The notes below the pieces were generated by a model, which made no database searches, was not told the origin of the DNA, and worked only from the letters and a program-made list of their open reading frames with translations. The translations under genes were made by a program, and so were the position numbers. Below, piece by piece: positions 40,270-50,835 of a stretch of 64,000 bases of DNA. Source of the stretch: Nitrospira sp. CR1.3 (GTDB lineage Bacteria; Nitrospirota; Nitrospiria; Nitrospirales; Nitrospiraceae); assembly GCA_014055525.1 (NCBI GenBank), contig WIAH01000014.1:38292-102291 (forward strand), given 5' to 3'. Position 1 is the stretch's first letter; each line of letters starts with the position of its first letter.

Positions 40270-43023
40270 TTATGATGTTGCGCCGGGCTTCTTCCGACCC
40301 CGCGCCAGTTCGGCGATCTTCTTCGTCGTCGCGAGCCGCCCTCCCTCGAGGTAGACGTCCGCTGTGATGGCCCCGTCGATCTGTAGCAGTCGTCCGATGA
40401 GACCGGTCCAGCCGGTCTGATGGCTCGCTCCAAGCCCGGCGCCGTTGTCTCCGTGAAAGAACTCGTAGAAGAGAATGTGGTCTCGCCAATGTGGATCCGA
40501 TTGGAATTTTTGCGTTCCTCCGAAGACCGGCCTCCGTCCCTGCTGGTCAGGAAGAAACATGCTGCCGAGCCTCTTGACGATCTCTCGGGAAATCTCGAAC
40601 AGGTTCATCTGCTTGCCGGACCCGGTCGGGCATTCCACGGTAAAGTCATTTCCGTAATATCCGTACAGATTCAGCAGCGCTCTGATAATGAGCGCATTGA
40701 CGGGCATCCAGATCGGGCCGCGCCAGTTGGAATTGCCGCCGAACATCCCCGTGTTTGACTCAGCAGGCAGATAGTCGACCCGGTACTCCTCGGCATGGAC
40801 TTGGAAGATGTAGGGATGCTCCAGGTGAAATTTCGAGAGTGACCGGATTCCGAACGGGCTCAGAAATTCGTTCTCGTCGAGCAACTTCGCCAGCACCCGC
40901 CGCAGTTTGGATTCATCCAGAATGGAGAGAAGCCGCCGATCCTTATAGCCGGGCTTGTTCGGCGGAGCGATCGTGGCCATGAGCTCGGGATGTTGCCGCA
41001 GAAAGGCCCTGGCCCGTTCAAGGAGGTCGGGGAACCTCGCCACCATCTCATTGTCAAACACGGTTGACGCGCAGAGAGGGAGCAGGCCGACCATCGAACG
41101 GACCCTCAGACGAGTCGCACTGCCATCGGGAAGCCGGAGCAGGTCATAAAAGAATCCGTCCTCTTCATCCCACATCTCATCGTGATGCTCGCCGATCCGA
41201 TCCATTGCCGCGGCAATCCACATAAAATGCTGAAGGAACTTTAGGGCCATCTCTTCGTAGACGGAATCGTGTGCGGCCAATTCCAAGGCGATGTCCAACA
41301 TATTTTGGCAGAAGAGCGCCATCCAGGCCGTGCCGTCCGCCTGCTCAAGATAGCCACCGGTCGGGAGGGGCGCGCTCCGGTCAAACACACCGATATTGTC
41401 CAACCCGAGGAAGCCGCCCTCGAACACGTTTCTGCCGCTGGGATCCTTCCGATTGACCCACCAGGTGAAGTTGAGGACCAGTTTCTGGAATCCGACTTTC
41501 AGGAATTGGAGGTCGCCTTCTCCGCGCAGTTGCTTGTCGGCCTGATAGACGAACCAGGTCGCCCAGGCATGCACCGGCGGATTCACGTCGCCGAAATTCC
41601 ATTCGTAAGCCGGTACCTGCCCGTTCGGATGGATGTATAGGTCGTGCAGCATCAAATTGAGCTGCTGCTTGGCAAAATCGGGATCTACCGCGGTGAACGC
41701 GACGCAATGGAACGCCAGGTCCCAGGCTGCATACCAGGGGTATTCCCACTTATCCGGCATCGAAATCACATCGTTGTTGACCATGTGAAACCACTGTCTA
41801 TTGCGCAAATTCGGCATTTTAGCCGGAATCAGCGGATCGGCTCCGTGCTCTTCCAACCACTTATCGAGGTCGAAATAATAATACTGTTTGCTCCACAACA
41901 TCCCGGCCAACGCTTGCCGCATCATCGCTCTCTGGTCCTTGGTCAGAGACGGGGGAGTAATGGCTCCATAAAACTCATCTGCTTCTCGAAGTCGCTCCTC
42001 CATGAGCTTGTCGAAGCCGGTCGCAAACGACTTGCCGGCTCCTGTCTCCTCCGACGGAGCGGCGTGGCTGAGCCGCAATCGGATGACCGTGGTCTTTCCT
42101 CCACCGACCTGAAGCTGGTAATGGGCGGCTGCCTTCGTTCCGGTTCTGTAGGGATTGACGGCCTGTTGTTGTCCGTGCACCACGTATTCGTTGATCCCAT
42201 CTTTGACATAGGCGCTCTGGTTCGACTTATTGAACAGACGCTGCGTGTTCGTTTCGTTTTCTGTGAAGAGGAGCGGAATCTCACCCTCACAACTGAGATA
42301 GTATTTTCCGAGCTCCTCATGCTTGGCCAGCAGCGTGGTCAGCCCTTTGGAGCCGGTGATCTGTTCGAGACTGGGTTTCGCCGCCCCCTTGGTCCATGAC
42401 CAGGTATTGCGGAACCACAGAGTCGGCAGCAGGTGCAACGTGGCTGCTTCGCTCCCCCGATTGCTGACGCTGATTTTGATCAGAACGTCGTCGGCAGACT
42501 CCTTTGCGTACTCCACCAGCACATCAAAATACCGGTCTCCGTCAAACACGCCGGTATCGAGCAGTTCGTACTCCAACTCCTGTCGGCTTCGCTCCCGGTT
42601 GGTCTGAACCAGCTCATCGTAGGGGTATGCCGCTTGGGGATACTTGTAGAGATACTTCATGTAGGAGTGTGTCGGCGTGCTGTCCAGGTAGAAGTAGTAC
42701 TCCTTCACGTCCTCGCCATGGTTCCCTTCACTGTTCGTCAGACCGAAGAGCCGCTCTTTGAGAATCGGATCCTTGCCGTTCCACAAGGCCAGGGCAAAGC
42801 AGAGCCTCTGCTTGTCGTCGGATAATCCGGCCAACCCGTCCTCGCCCCAGCGATAGGCCCTTGAGCGCGCCTGGTCATGAGTGAAATAGTCCCAGGCATT
42901 CCCAGACTCGCTGTAGTCCTCACGGACGGTTCCCCACTGTCTTTCACTCAAATAGGGCCCCCACTTTTTCCAAGGTTTCTTCTGCGATCGAGTCTCATCA
43001 AGCCGGAGATGTTCGGCAGTCAT
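40270..43023 (-). CDS. GH63-like glucosidase (MGH1-type, about 917 residues)
   Basis: From ATG 43023 (GAAAGGAATG upstream) the 917-residue enzyme carries an N-terminal beta-sandwich (RYFDVLVEYAKESADDVLIK) and an (alpha/alpha)6 catalytic domain with PWYAAWDLAFHCVAF and NWRGPIWMPVNALIIR. The conserved D-L in AAWDLAFH and the E of SKFHLEHPYIFQV are in catalytic positions of GH63. Related bacterial enzymes act on glucosylglycerate and similar compatible solutes; the substrate here is uncertain. It ends with ASHQTGWTGLIGRLLQID, whose motif also survives as a fragment at 38530-38651. Confidence 0.88.
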   Translation of the reverse strand: MTAEHLRLDETRSQKKPWKKWGPYLSERQWGTVREDYSESGNAWDYFTHDQARSRAYRWGEDGLAGLSDDKQRLCFALALWNGKDPILKERLFGLTNSEGNHGEDVKEYYFYLDSTPTHSYMKYLYKYPQAAYPYDELVQTNRERSRQELEYELLDTGVFDGDRYFDVLVEYAKESADDVLIKISVSNRGSEAATLHLLPTLWFRNTWSWTKGAAKPSLEQITGSKGLTTLLAKHEELGKYYLSCEGEIPLLFTENETNTQRLFNKSNQSAYVKDGINEYVVHGQQQAVNPYRTGTKAAAHYQLQVGGGKTTVIRLRLSHAAPSEETGAGKSFATGFDKLMEERLREADEFYGAITPPSLTKDQRAMMRQALAGMLWSKQYYYFDLDKWLEEHGADPLIPAKMPNLRNRQWFHMVNNDVISMPDKWEYPWYAAWDLAFHCVAFTAVDPDFAKQQLNLMLHDLYIHPNGQVPAYEWNFGDVNPPVHAWATWFVYQADKQLRGEGDLQFLKVGFQKLVLNFTWWVNRKDPSGRNVFEGGFLGLDNIGVFDRSAPLPTGGYLEQADGTAWMALFCQNMLDIALELAAHDSVYEEMALKFLQHFMWIAAAMDRIGEHHDEMWDEEDGFFYDLLRLPDGSATRLRVRSMVGLLPLCASTVFDNEMVARFPDLLERARAFLRQHPELMATIAPPNKPGYKDRRLLSILDESKLRRVLAKLLDENEFLSPFGIRSLSKFHLEHPYIFQVHAEEYRVDYLPAESNTGMFGGNSNWRGPIWMPVNALIIRALLNLYGYYGNDFTVECPTGSGKQMNLFEISREIVKRLGSMFLPDQQGRRPVFGGTQKFQSDPHWRDHILFYEFFHGDNGAGLGASHQTGWTGLIGRLLQIDGAITADVYLEGGRLATTKKIAELARGRKKPGATS

Positions 43024-43167
43024 GGCATTCCTTTCAGTTGTGGGACCAGCCTTTCGGCGCATTTTTGTAGATTTCTTCGTTTTGTGCAATCCCCATTGTC
43101 CGGCAAGCAGCGAGGGTTTGCGGGAGCCGGTTCGGGCCTTCTTCCTTGTCGCAAGGCCAGGTCGTCG

Positions 43168-43320
43168 TCAGTGAGAAACGAACTGGACCACTACCTTGAT
43201 GTCGGTCGGACCCTCGGTGAATTCGAAATTGCCGGCCAGTTTCTGCACCACCGAGCCCGGAGCCGTGACGCCTTCCTCCGCACGGGACAACGCGGAACAG
43301 GAAATCAGAAACAGTCTCAT
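43168..43320 (-). pseudogene. SMP-30/gluconolactonase N-terminal fragment
   Basis: A 50-residue frame from an ATG at 43320 reads GSVVQKLAGNFEFTEGPT, the N-terminal signature of SMP-30/gluconolactonase proteins (typically K-L-A-x-x-F-x-F-T-E-G-P). It then runs into I-K-V-V-V-Q-F-V-S-H and a TGA at 43168-43170. The catalytic body of the enzyme is absent. It is a broken gene, lying 29 bases after the pgi stop. The fragment may have once been part of the sugar-acid branch of this locus. Confidence 0.65.
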
Positions 43321-43349
43321 TGCCGTCCTGTTACGTTCAGATCTTACTG

Positions 43350-44993
43350 CTATCGAGACCCCTTGCTGGTCCGGTAGCGACGGATCAAATTGTTCGTTGA
43401 ACTGTCATGGCCGAATTTCGCCTCGGACCCACTCTCGAGCTCTGAGGCAATGCGCTGCGCCAGGACCTTGCCGAGTTCAACACCCCACTGGTCGAAGCTG
43501 TTGATCTGCCAGATGACTCCCTGGGTGAAGACCGAGTGCTCGTACAAGGCCACGAGCTTACCCAAAGCTTCCGGGTTCAATCGCCGGAGCAAAATCGTAT
43601 TGGATGGACGGTTCCCCTCAAACAGGCGGTGAGGGACCAGCCACTCCGCGGCGCCCTCCGCCCTGACCTGTTCCGCCGACCTGCCGAACGCCAAGGCCTC
43701 GGTTTGAGCGAAGACGTTGGCCATCAAGAGATCGTGGTGACGACCGAGTGGGTTGAGCGTTTCCGAGAAGGCGATGAAATCACAAGGGACAAGCTTCGTC
43801 CCCTGATGGATCAATTGGTAAAACGAGTGTTGCCCGTTGGTTCCCGGCTCACCCCAGTACACCGGACCTGTCTGATAATCAACCGCCGTTCCATCGAGCG
43901 TGACGCGCTTGCCGTTGCTTTCCATCGTCAATTGCTGGAGATAGGCGGGAAATCGTTTCAGGTACTGTTCATACGGCAGGACCGCCACGGTCTCCGCGCC
44001 AAAGAAATTGCTGTTCCAGACCGCCAGCAGACCCATGAGCACAGGCAGGTTCCGCGCAAAGGGGGCCGTGCGGAAGTGCTCGTCCATTTCGTGAAAGCCG
44101 GAGAGCATGGCGCGGAAATGTTCCGGCCCGACAGCCAGCATCGTCGACAGGCCGATGGCCGAGTCCATGGAATAGCGTCCCCCGACCCAGTCCCAGAATT
44201 CAAACATGTTGGCCACGTCAATGCCGAACTTGGTCACTTCCGGCGCGTTGGTCGACACCGCCACAAAATGCTTGGCGACGGTCTTGGCATCTCCGCCCAA
44301 ACCGGCAAGCAGCCATTGGCGCGCACTGTGCGCATTCGTCATGGTTTCCAGGGTGGTGAACGTTTTGGATGAAACGATGAAGAGCGTCTCTGAGGGCTCC
44401 AAGTCGCGCACCGCCTCCACGAAATCGGTGCCGTCGATGTTGGAGACAAACCGGAACGTCATGGTACGGTCGCTGTATTGCTTGAGGGCTTCGTACGCCA
44501 TGACCGGCCCTAGATCGGAACCGCCGATACCGATGTTCACGATGTTCCGTATGCGCTTTCCCGTGTGGCCTTTCCATGTCCCGCTGCGCAGGCGGTTGCA
44601 GAAGTCCGCCATCTTGTCGAGAACGGCATGGACCTGAGGCACCACGTCGACGCCGTCGAGCAGAATCGACGCCCCTTTTGGAGCGCGGAGCGCCACATGG
44701 AGGACTGATCGATTCTCCGTGACATTGATCTTTTCGCCGCGGAACATGCCGTCGATCCTTGCCCGGAGACCGCACTCCTCCGCGAGTTGGAGCAGGAGCC
44801 TCAGGGTATCGCCGGTGATGCGGTTCTTTGAGTAATCCAAAAAGACACCGGCGGCCTCCGCCGTCATGCTGGTGCCCCGTTGGGGGTCGTTTGCAAAGAG
44901 GCTCCGAAGTTGGACCTTCTGAAGCTCTTTATAATGGGCTTCGAGCGCCTTCCACGCCGGACGCGTGGTTAAGAACGAAATCGCGGTCGCCAT
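43350..44993 (-). CDS. pgi: glucose-6-phosphate isomerase
   Basis: Interconverts glucose 6-phosphate and fructose 6-phosphate. The 547-residue protein is the normal length for the long bacterial form. It has the phosphosugar-binding [17 protein letters not shown], the [19 protein letters not shown] signature (catalytic region), the catalytic Glu in [15 protein letters not shown], and the second PGI signature [13 protein letters not shown]. It follows pgm by 74 bases and is followed by an SMP-30 fragment and a GH63-like gene. Confidence 0.97.
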   Translation of the reverse strand: MATAISFLTTRPAWKALEAHYKELQKVQLRSLFANDPQRGTSMTAEAAGVFLDYSKNRITGDTLRLLLQLAEECGLRARIDGMFRGEKINVTENRSVLHVALRAPKGASILLDGVDVVPQVHAVLDKMADFCNRLRSGTWKGHTGKRIRNIVNIGIGGSDLGPVMAYEALKQYSDRTMTFRFVSNIDGTDFVEAVRDLEPSETLFIVSSKTFTTLETMTNAHSARQWLLAGLGGDAKTVAKHFVAVSTNAPEVTKFGIDVANMFEFWDWVGGRYSMDSAIGLSTMLAVGPEHFRAMLSGFHEMDEHFRTAPFARNLPVLMGLLAVWNSNFFGAETVAVLPYEQYLKRFPAYLQQLTMESNGKRVTLDGTAVDYQTGPVYWGEPGTNGQHSFYQLIHQGTKLVPCDFIAFSETLNPLGRHHDLLMANVFAQTEALAFGRSAEQVRAEGAAEWLVPHRLFEGNRPSNTILLRRLNPEALGKLVALYEHSVFTQGVIWQINSFDQWGVELGKVLAQRIASELESGSEAKFGHDSSTNNLIRRYRTSKGSR

Positions 44994-45067
44994 GATGATA
45001 GTCCCTTCGCCTTCGCAGACGCTCTCGTGCGTCTGCCGCTCGCTTCGACGAACCCCCAGCCGCGCGT

Positions 45068-46711
45068 CTAACTGGACAGCGCATCCTTCACGATCTGTTG
45101 CGCCTCATCCACGATCGCTTGCAGATGACGGCCGTCCAAAAAACTTTCGGCATACACCTTATAAATGTTCTCTGTTCCGGACGGTCTGGCAGCAAACCAG
45201 CCGTTCGCCGCAATGACTTTCAGCCCGCCGATCGGGGCGTTGTTGCCGGGAGCGCGGGTCAGCTTGGCGGTGATCGGCTCGCCGGCGAGCGCCGAAGCCG
45301 TCACCGCCTCCGGCATTAGCTTTCCCAGTTTCGACTTCTGATCTGGTGTCGCCGGCGCGTCAATGCGGGTATAGCAGGGCGCGCCGCAGTCCGCCGTCAA
45401 CTCGCGATACAATTCTCCCGGATCCCTCCCGGTTCTTGCCGTGATCTCGGCGGACAAGAGATTCATGATCAGTCCGTCTTTATCGGTCGTCCATACCGTG
45501 CCGTCTTTCCGGAGAAAGCTCGCTCCGGCGCTCTCCTCGCCGCCGAAGCAGCAGGACCCGTCGAACAGTCCCGCAACAAACCACTTGAAGCCGACAGGAA
45601 CTTCATACAGCCGGCGACCGAGCTTCCTCGTCACCCGGTCGATCATGCTGCTGCTCACCAGTGTCTTGCCGACGGCGGCCTGTTCAGGCCATTGAGGACG
45701 ATACGTCAGCAAGTAACTGATCGCGACGGCGAGATAGTGATTGGGATTCATCAGCCCTGAGGACGGCGTGACGATTCCGTGACGATCCGAATCCGGGTCG
45801 TTGGCAAATGCGATGCGGTATCTATCTTTTAGCCCGACCAGACCGGCCATCGCATAGGGACTGGAGCAGTCCATCCGGATCTTCGCGTCATGATCCACCG
45901 TCATGAACGAAAAGGTCGGGTCGATCGTTGGATTGACGACGGAGATATTCAACCCATACAGGGCATTGATCGGTTCCCAATAGGGTCCGCCGGCTCCGCC
46001 GAGCGGATCTACTCCAACCGAGAGTCCAGCTTCGCGAATGGCTTCCATATCGAGGACATTCTTCAGGTCTCGGACATAGGGCAGGACAAAGTCTTCCTGA
46101 TGGGTGGTCGCCGCTTTGACCGCCTTTTCAATCGGCATGCGCCTGACGCCGGCATTATTTTCCCGTAACAGCGCGTTCGCCCGATCCTGGATCTGTTTCG
46201 TGGCGTCCGAATCAGCCGGACCCCCGTGCGGCGGGTTGTACTTGAAGCCGCCGTCCTCCGGCGGGTTGTGGGATGGCGTGACAACGATGCCGTCTGCGAG
46301 GCGCGCCGCGCGCCCGTGGTTGTAGGCCAGAATCGCCCGCGACACGACCGGCGTCGGTGTCACGCCATCATCTGGTTGGATAAAGACTTCGACATGATTG
46401 GCGGCCAGCACTTCGAGCGCGGTGCGTTGAGCCGGGCCGGACATCGCGTGCGTGTCCTTGCCCATGTAGAGCGGACCATCAGTGCCTTGACTGTGCCGGT
46501 ACTCACAGATGGCCTGTGTGATGGCCAGAATGTGGGCCTCGGTGAATGATCCGTGCAACGGCGACCCCCGATGCCCGCTGGTGCCGAAGCTCACCAGCTG
46601 GTTGGGGTCTCCCACGTCGGGCCTGCGCTTTTCATACTCCCGTTCGAGTTCGACCGGATCGACCAGCATCTCTCTTGTTGCCGGCTTGCCGGCCAGTGGA
46701 GACAGCGCCAT
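45068..46711 (-). CDS. pgm: phosphoglucomutase (alpha-D-glucose-specific)
   Basis: Interconverts glucose 1-phosphate and glucose 6-phosphate. The 547-residue protein has the phosphoserine loop [12 protein letters not shown], the metal-binding DPDSDRHG, the sugar-binding [10 protein letters not shown] and the phosphate-binding [12 protein letters not shown] motif. It stands nine bases after the SemiSWEET-like gene and before pgi; the three form a sugar unit. Together they link glycogen-type polymers with central metabolism. Confidence 0.97.
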   Translation of the reverse strand: MALSPLAGKPATREMLVDPVELEREYEKRRPDVGDPNQLVSFGTSGHRGSPLHGSFTEAHILAITQAICEYRHSQGTDGPLYMGKDTHAMSGPAQRTALEVLAANHVEVFIQPDDGVTPTPVVSRAILAYNHGRAARLADGIVVTPSHNPPEDGGFKYNPPHGGPADSDATKQIQDRANALLRENNAGVRRMPIEKAVKAATTHQEDFVLPYVRDLKNVLDMEAIREAGLSVGVDPLGGAGGPYWEPINALYGLNISVVNPTIDPTFSFMTVDHDAKIRMDCSSPYAMAGLVGLKDRYRIAFANDPDSDRHGIVTPSSGLMNPNHYLAVAISYLLTYRPQWPEQAAVGKTLVSSSMIDRVTRKLGRRLYEVPVGFKWFVAGLFDGSCCFGGEESAGASFLRKDGTVWTTDKDGLIMNLLSAEITARTGRDPGELYRELTADCGAPCYTRIDAPATPDQKSKLGKLMPEAVTASALAGEPITAKLTRAPGNNAPIGGLKVIAANGWFAARPSGTENIYKVYAESFLDGRHLQAIVDEAQQIVKDALSS

Positions 46712-46720
46712 GTATGGCCT

Positions 46721-47122
46721 TCACTGCTTGGCTTGCGCCGACTCACAGCGGCTAAAGTAGTAGAACGCCCCGACTGTCACAAAGTTGATGCCGATCGCCA
46801 CGACATTCCAGATAATCACCGGTCGTGAGGCGATCAGGAAGCCGTAGTACACCCAGACGAATTGAAAGATGCCCATGATGGCGGCCATCGTGGGATTCAT
46901 GCCGACACTGGAGCGTCGCTTGAGCATCATGATCAAATCCGGGAAGGCCGCAAACGTGGTACCGAATCCGGCCACGAATCCGACGATTTCCTTCATGGAT
47001 ATGGAGGAGGATGTCAGCGCCTCCACATCCGCCGGATCCAAGTCCTGTCCGGCCAGACTCGCATGAACATGTAGGACACCAACCATCAGCATCACGATCG
47101 TGCACGCTCTTGAATGGCTCAC
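46721..47122 (-). CDS. SemiSWEET-like sugar transporter with N-terminal signal segment
   Basis: The GTG at 47122 is chosen because AAAGGAG lies five bases before it. The 133-residue product has a hydrophobic N-terminal segment (IVMLMVGVLHVHASLA), a soluble linker (about 20 residues), and then a three-helix PQ-loop/SemiSWEET domain: VGFVAGFGTTFAAFPDLIMM, SVGMNPTMAAIMGIFQFVWV and V-V-A-I-G-I-N-F-V-T-V-G-A-F-Y-Y-F. Typical SemiSWEETs lack the extra N-terminal segment, so it is odd; it may be a cleaved signal or a fourth helix. Its place directly before pgm fits sugar transport. Confidence 0.8.
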   Translation of the reverse strand: MSHSRACTIVMLMVGVLHVHASLAGQDLDPADVEALTSSSISMKEIVGFVAGFGTTFAAFPDLIMMLKRRSSVGMNPTMAAIMGIFQFVWVYYGFLIASRPVIIWNVVAIGINFVTVGAFYYFSRCESAQAKQ

Positions 47123-47191
47123 GCGGTCTCCTTTGGCGAGGGGGAACGAGACTATCAAACCCGAAGGGTCGACGACAACGTTCCTGCCTCC

Positions 47192-48643
47192 TCACTGCAA
47201 GCGGAGTTCCATTGTCCCCTCGGCAACAAGCTGAACTTCAATCCCGCCTTGAATGGGGTAGATGCCTCGTGGCTCCAATTTGGCGACGGTTCCGTCAAGC
47301 CAAGTTCCGGGCAGAATTTCCCGGCGCATGGCGTTTCCCAGGCCACGCCGTAATGCTCCGATCTGTCCCGACAGATCGATCCTCGTCTGTGGTTCGATCG
47401 CCTCAAGTATTCGGTCGCGCAGCATCCAGTTGGCGGCGCGGACGAGTATGTTCTTGGTATCCATCGTGAAATCGAATTGCTCAAATCGAAGAATATGCGT
47501 CGCGGGATCAATCACGGGCCTGCCTGTGGCGTAGAGCATCCCGTCCACTCCACCCTCCACTCCCAGCGCAACGATCAGGTTCGACCCGCTCCCGTAGAGC
47601 TGGGCGGAGGTGATCGTTACAGGACTTCCGATCGACATCGGAATGGTTTGCCCGACCAATTGCTGATGCAGCCGGCTGTTGATCCATGGATAGTCGGCCA
47701 TGACAGGCACCGCAAGATGGAATCCGTCGGGCAGGGTCGTCGCAAGCTTCAGCGCAGGTATCTGCCCTTCCTCGGGAGGAGGTTTCGGCCCACTCATGAC
47801 GATTGGGTCCAGCACGACATTGACCGACGTTCGAATCCGCTGATCTGCGCTTCCCGTAATGGGAGCCGCTTCCACCGCGCCCGGGCGCAGGCTCAGCCAC
47901 AGATCCGGCGCTAGCTCGGCAGGTTCTTGAAGCTTTCGCCAGGTCCGTTCTATGCCTCGGCGCCGCTCGCTGCGTTCTTGAATCCTGTCATCCATCCTCT
48001 TCGCTACCACGGGAAGTCTGGACTGCACGGTCGTCGTGACAATGGCGGTCACATCGGCGCCCGCAGCCGCCGAGTTGCATGGGTCGGGAAATACCGGCTC
48101 GTCGAATACTGTGGTTGCCCGAACAGTCCAACTGTCGGTCCATCGCAGTTGCGAGAGGGCTCTAAGGCTGAGATGTCTGGGTTGATCCGGCTTGTATCCG
48201 CAGGTGGAATCCTCACTCTCTCCCCCAGGTTTGCTGGCTCGCACTCCGATCCGGTAACGAACGTCAGGGAGGTTTGTCTCAAGCTGGTTGTCGGTCACCT
48301 TCACTTCCAGCGTGCCCCGATGCAGCCGGTATTGCCATTGGAACGGCGGCTGCCCTTCTATGGGAGGCCCATCGCGCCATTCTCCCTCATTGGTGACCAC
48401 TTCGGGAAACGCCTCATCGGCGACCGTGAGCAATTCTTCCAGGGAAACGGTGACCGGAATGTTCAGGATGGATGGACCCACCTCCGGCGCCGCAGGAGGC
48501 GCGGCAACCGCGTCAGTCGGTTTTGGAATGTCTATCCGGTTACCGGCAAACGAAACGGTTGGGCCCAATGCCAGAATGACGAAAATGGCAAAACGCATGA
48601 TCGCATCGGCGCTGTGCCGAATGCCGTCGCCAAGCTTCATCAT
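47192..48643 (-). CDS. DUF4403 exported protein
   Basis: The 483-residue protein has a signal peptide (IFVILALGPTVSFA) and then the DUF4403 pattern: PSILNIPVTVSLEELLTVAD near the start, D-L-W-L-S-L-R-P in the middle, and GTVAKLEPRGIYPIQGG at the end. The DUF4403 family is thought to have a TULIP-like, lipid-binding beta structure; this is an inference. The ATG at 48598 (MRFAIF) would place the signal at the very start and is a good alternative start. The gene is divergent from the sensor kinase that follows. Confidence 0.85.
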   Translation of the reverse strand: MMKLGDGIRHSADAIMRFAIFVILALGPTVSFAGNRIDIPKPTDAVAAPPAAPEVGPSILNIPVTVSLEELLTVADEAFPEVVTNEGEWRDGPPIEGQPPFQWQYRLHRGTLEVKVTDNQLETNLPDVRYRIGVRASKPGGESEDSTCGYKPDQPRHLSLRALSQLRWTDSWTVRATTVFDEPVFPDPCNSAAAGADVTAIVTTTVQSRLPVVAKRMDDRIQERSERRRGIERTWRKLQEPAELAPDLWLSLRPGAVEAAPITGSADQRIRTSVNVVLDPIVMSGPKPPPEEGQIPALKLATTLPDGFHLAVPVMADYPWINSRLHQQLVGQTIPMSIGSPVTITSAQLYGSGSNLIVALGVEGGVDGMLYATGRPVIDPATHILRFEQFDFTMDTKNILVRAANWMLRDRILEAIEPQTRIDLSGQIGALRRGLGNAMRREILPGTWLDGTVAKLEPRGIYPIQGGIEVQLVAEGTMELRLQ

Positions 48644-48894
48644 GAGGTACTTATACAGCGGAGACGAGCGGGGAACAACGCCAAATTTGCCGTAGGCGCA
48701 GCGGGGATATCCTAGGCATAAATCCTGCCATGGAAGCGGCTTCGTTGCTCCAGCACCCGAGAAGGGGAGTAGGATCCGGTTCTCTATTGACTGAGAGCGG
48801 CGAGTTGGTCATGCTGGCGATCCCCGATCATCAGGAATGCGCGGGAAATTCCGCGCACCGACGATGGTCGTGGCCTTCTGGAGAAGAGCCGACG

Positions 48895-50073
48895 ATGAGG
48901 CTGGCGGCTGATCACTCGCACCTAGACAATCCCGCAGCGGCGCGCGAAGAGAGTCTCGATGCTGCCACCGCCGAGCTTCGATTGGACATCGCGCGGCTCG
49001 GGCAAATTGACGATGTGCTCAGGCAACAAGTCGATGAGACGAAACGTCGCGTCGAGCGGCAGTATGAGAAGCTGATCGACTCCCTCGAGGCCATCGTATG
49101 GCGGGCGGACCCTTCCACACTTCAGTGTACCTTTGTCAGCAGACAGGCGGAATCGGTCCTCGGATACCCTTCCGAACAATGGTTCCTACCCGACTTCTGG
49201 GAAAGCCGACTCCATCCCGAAGATCGTTTGGACGTCGTGGCCTCACGCAAGCGGGCCGTTCAAGAGATGCGACATCAGGCGATGGACTATCGCATGATCG
49301 CGGCCGATGGCGGGACGGTCTGGCTGCGTGATCTGGTCCACGTGATCGTCGAACAGAATCTCGCCAAGGAACTGATCGGGGTAATGGTCGACATGACCGA
49401 CCGCAAGCGCGCTGAAACTTCGCTCAGGGAAATGACCGGGCGTCTGATCAACGCCCAGGAAGAAGAACGCCGCAGAATCGCCCGCGAGCTGCATGATGAC
49501 TTGAACCAGCGACTGGCCTTGCTCGCCATCGGATTCGAACGACTCACCCAGGGTCTCCCGCCCGAGGTCAAGATCTGCGCTCAGATTGAGGATTTGCGCA
49601 AGCTGACCCAGGACATTTCGTCGGATGTCCATCGCCTGTCGCATCGGCTTCACCCCGCCAAGCTGGACCACCTCGGCCTCGTCGCGGCCATCAACGGGCT
49701 GTGCAGGGAGTTGTCCGAGCAATACGATTTCCATATCGACTTTCTCCACCGCGACGTTCCCCGTCCGATCCCCAAGGATGCGGCCTTGTGCCTGTTTCGA
49801 GTCGCTCAAGAAGCCTTGAGCAATATCGTGAAACACAGCGGCGTACGGACAGGACGGCTCGAACTGTTCGGAGACCGAGGCTCGCTGCACCTGTGCCTGT
49901 CCGATTCAGGCATCGGATTTGATCTTCCATCCGTTTCGAGCAAAGGACGCCTGGGCCTGATCAGCATGCAGGAACGCGTTCGGGCGGCGGGCGGAGAGAT
50001 CTCGATAGAGTCGAGTCCGTCGCGCGGCACGCGGATCGTCGTGCAACTTTCAGCCCAGTTGTGCCAGCCATGA
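48895..50073 (+). CDS. PAS-containing sensor histidine kinase (NarX/DegS type)
   Basis: From the ATG at 48895 (GGAG 11 bases upstream) the 392-residue protein has a coiled segment (DDVLRQQVDETKRRVERQYE), a PAS domain (IVWRADPSTLQCTFVSR), a PAC-like end (DMTDRKRAE), the HisKA_3 phosphoacceptor RRRIARELHDDLNQRLALLA and a HATPase_c domain (F-R-V-A-Q-E-A-L-S-N-I-V-K-H-S, then GIGFDLPS and GLISMQERVR). No transmembrane segment is present, so it senses inside the cell. An earlier in-frame ATG at 48730 would add 55 poorly conserved residues. It is coupled to the next gene by a 12-base gap. Confidence 0.92.
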   Translation: MRLAADHSHLDNPAAAREESLDAATAELRLDIARLGQIDDVLRQQVDETKRRVERQYEKLIDSLEAIVWRADPSTLQCTFVSRQAESVLGYPSEQWFLPDFWESRLHPEDRLDVVASRKRAVQEMRHQAMDYRMIAADGGTVWLRDLVHVIVEQNLAKELIGVMVDMTDRKRAETSLREMTGRLINAQEEERRRIARELHDDLNQRLALLAIGFERLTQGLPPEVKICAQIEDLRKLTQDISSDVHRLSHRLHPAKLDHLGLVAAINGLCRELSEQYDFHIDFLHRDVPRPIPKDAALCLFRVAQEALSNIVKHSGVRTGRLELFGDRGSLHLCLSDSGIGFDLPSVSSKGRLGLISMQERVRAAGGEISIESSPSRGTRIVVQLSAQLCQP

Positions 50074-50085
50074 ACGGAGAATGTC

Positions 50086-50736
50086 ATGCAGCGGCCGAGA
50101 GTCTTGCTCGCAGATGACCACCGGCTTCTCGTCGAAGCCTGCGCCAAGCTGCTTGAACCGGAATGTGAGGTCGTCGGCGTCGTCGGAGACGGCCGCGCGC
50201 TGATGGTCGCCGCCGAACGCCATCATCCTGACGTGGTCGTGCTCGATATCGGGATGCCGCTACTCAACGGACTCGACGCCGGCCGGCAGCTGAAAGAATT
50301 GATGCCCGGCGTCAAACTGATTTTTCTGACCATGAACGAGGACCCGGACCTTGCGGCCGAGGCGTTCCGCATAGGCGCATCGGAATTTCTGCTCAAGAGT
50401 TCGGCGGCCTCGGAGCTTTCCCGGGCCATACAGACTGCGGTTCAAGGCACAGTCTCTGTCGGCTCCCGGACCGCGCGCGGCGCCATCGAGCCGTTCATCC
50501 GAAATGGAAAGCGATCAAGGCTCGGCCAGCTCACGTTACGCCAGCGGGAGGTGCTTCAGCTTCTGGCCGAAGGCTATTCAATGAAAGAGGCTGCGGATAT
50601 TCTCACCGTCACGCCACGCACGGTCGCCTTCCACAAATACCGGATCATGGATCAGTTTCACGTCAAGAATAACGCCCAGCTGATTCAATTCGCGATCAAG
50701 CAGGGGCTCCTCCCAGCGTCGCAACTGCACCGTTAG
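50086..50736 (+). CDS. NarL/FixJ-family response regulator
   Basis: The 216-residue regulator has the receiver domain with acidic pair LLADDH, phosphoacceptor VVVLDIGMP, and conserved Lys (FLLKSSA). The C-terminal LuxR-type HTH (LTLRQREVLQLLAEGYSMKEA, then T-P-R-T-V-A-F-H-K) binds DNA. It is the natural partner of the kinase directly upstream, encoded 12 bases after the kinase stop. Targets are unknown. Confidence 0.94.
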   Translation: MQRPRVLLADDHRLLVEACAKLLEPECEVVGVVGDGRALMVAAERHHPDVVVLDIGMPLLNGLDAGRQLKELMPGVKLIFLTMNEDPDLAAEAFRIGASEFLLKSSAASELSRAIQTAVQGTVSVGSRTARGAIEPFIRNGKRSRLGQLTLRQREVLQLLAEGYSMKEAADILTVTPRTVAFHKYRIMDQFHVKNNAQLIQFAIKQGLLPASQLHR

Positions 50737-50835
50737 CCACTCCGTCCCACTGTTATTTTTGCCAGTATCCGCGAAGCCTCATCGATGCTACATCACAGCG
50801 GAGCGGCTTGACCGTTCAGGGAAGGACGGGCTCCG

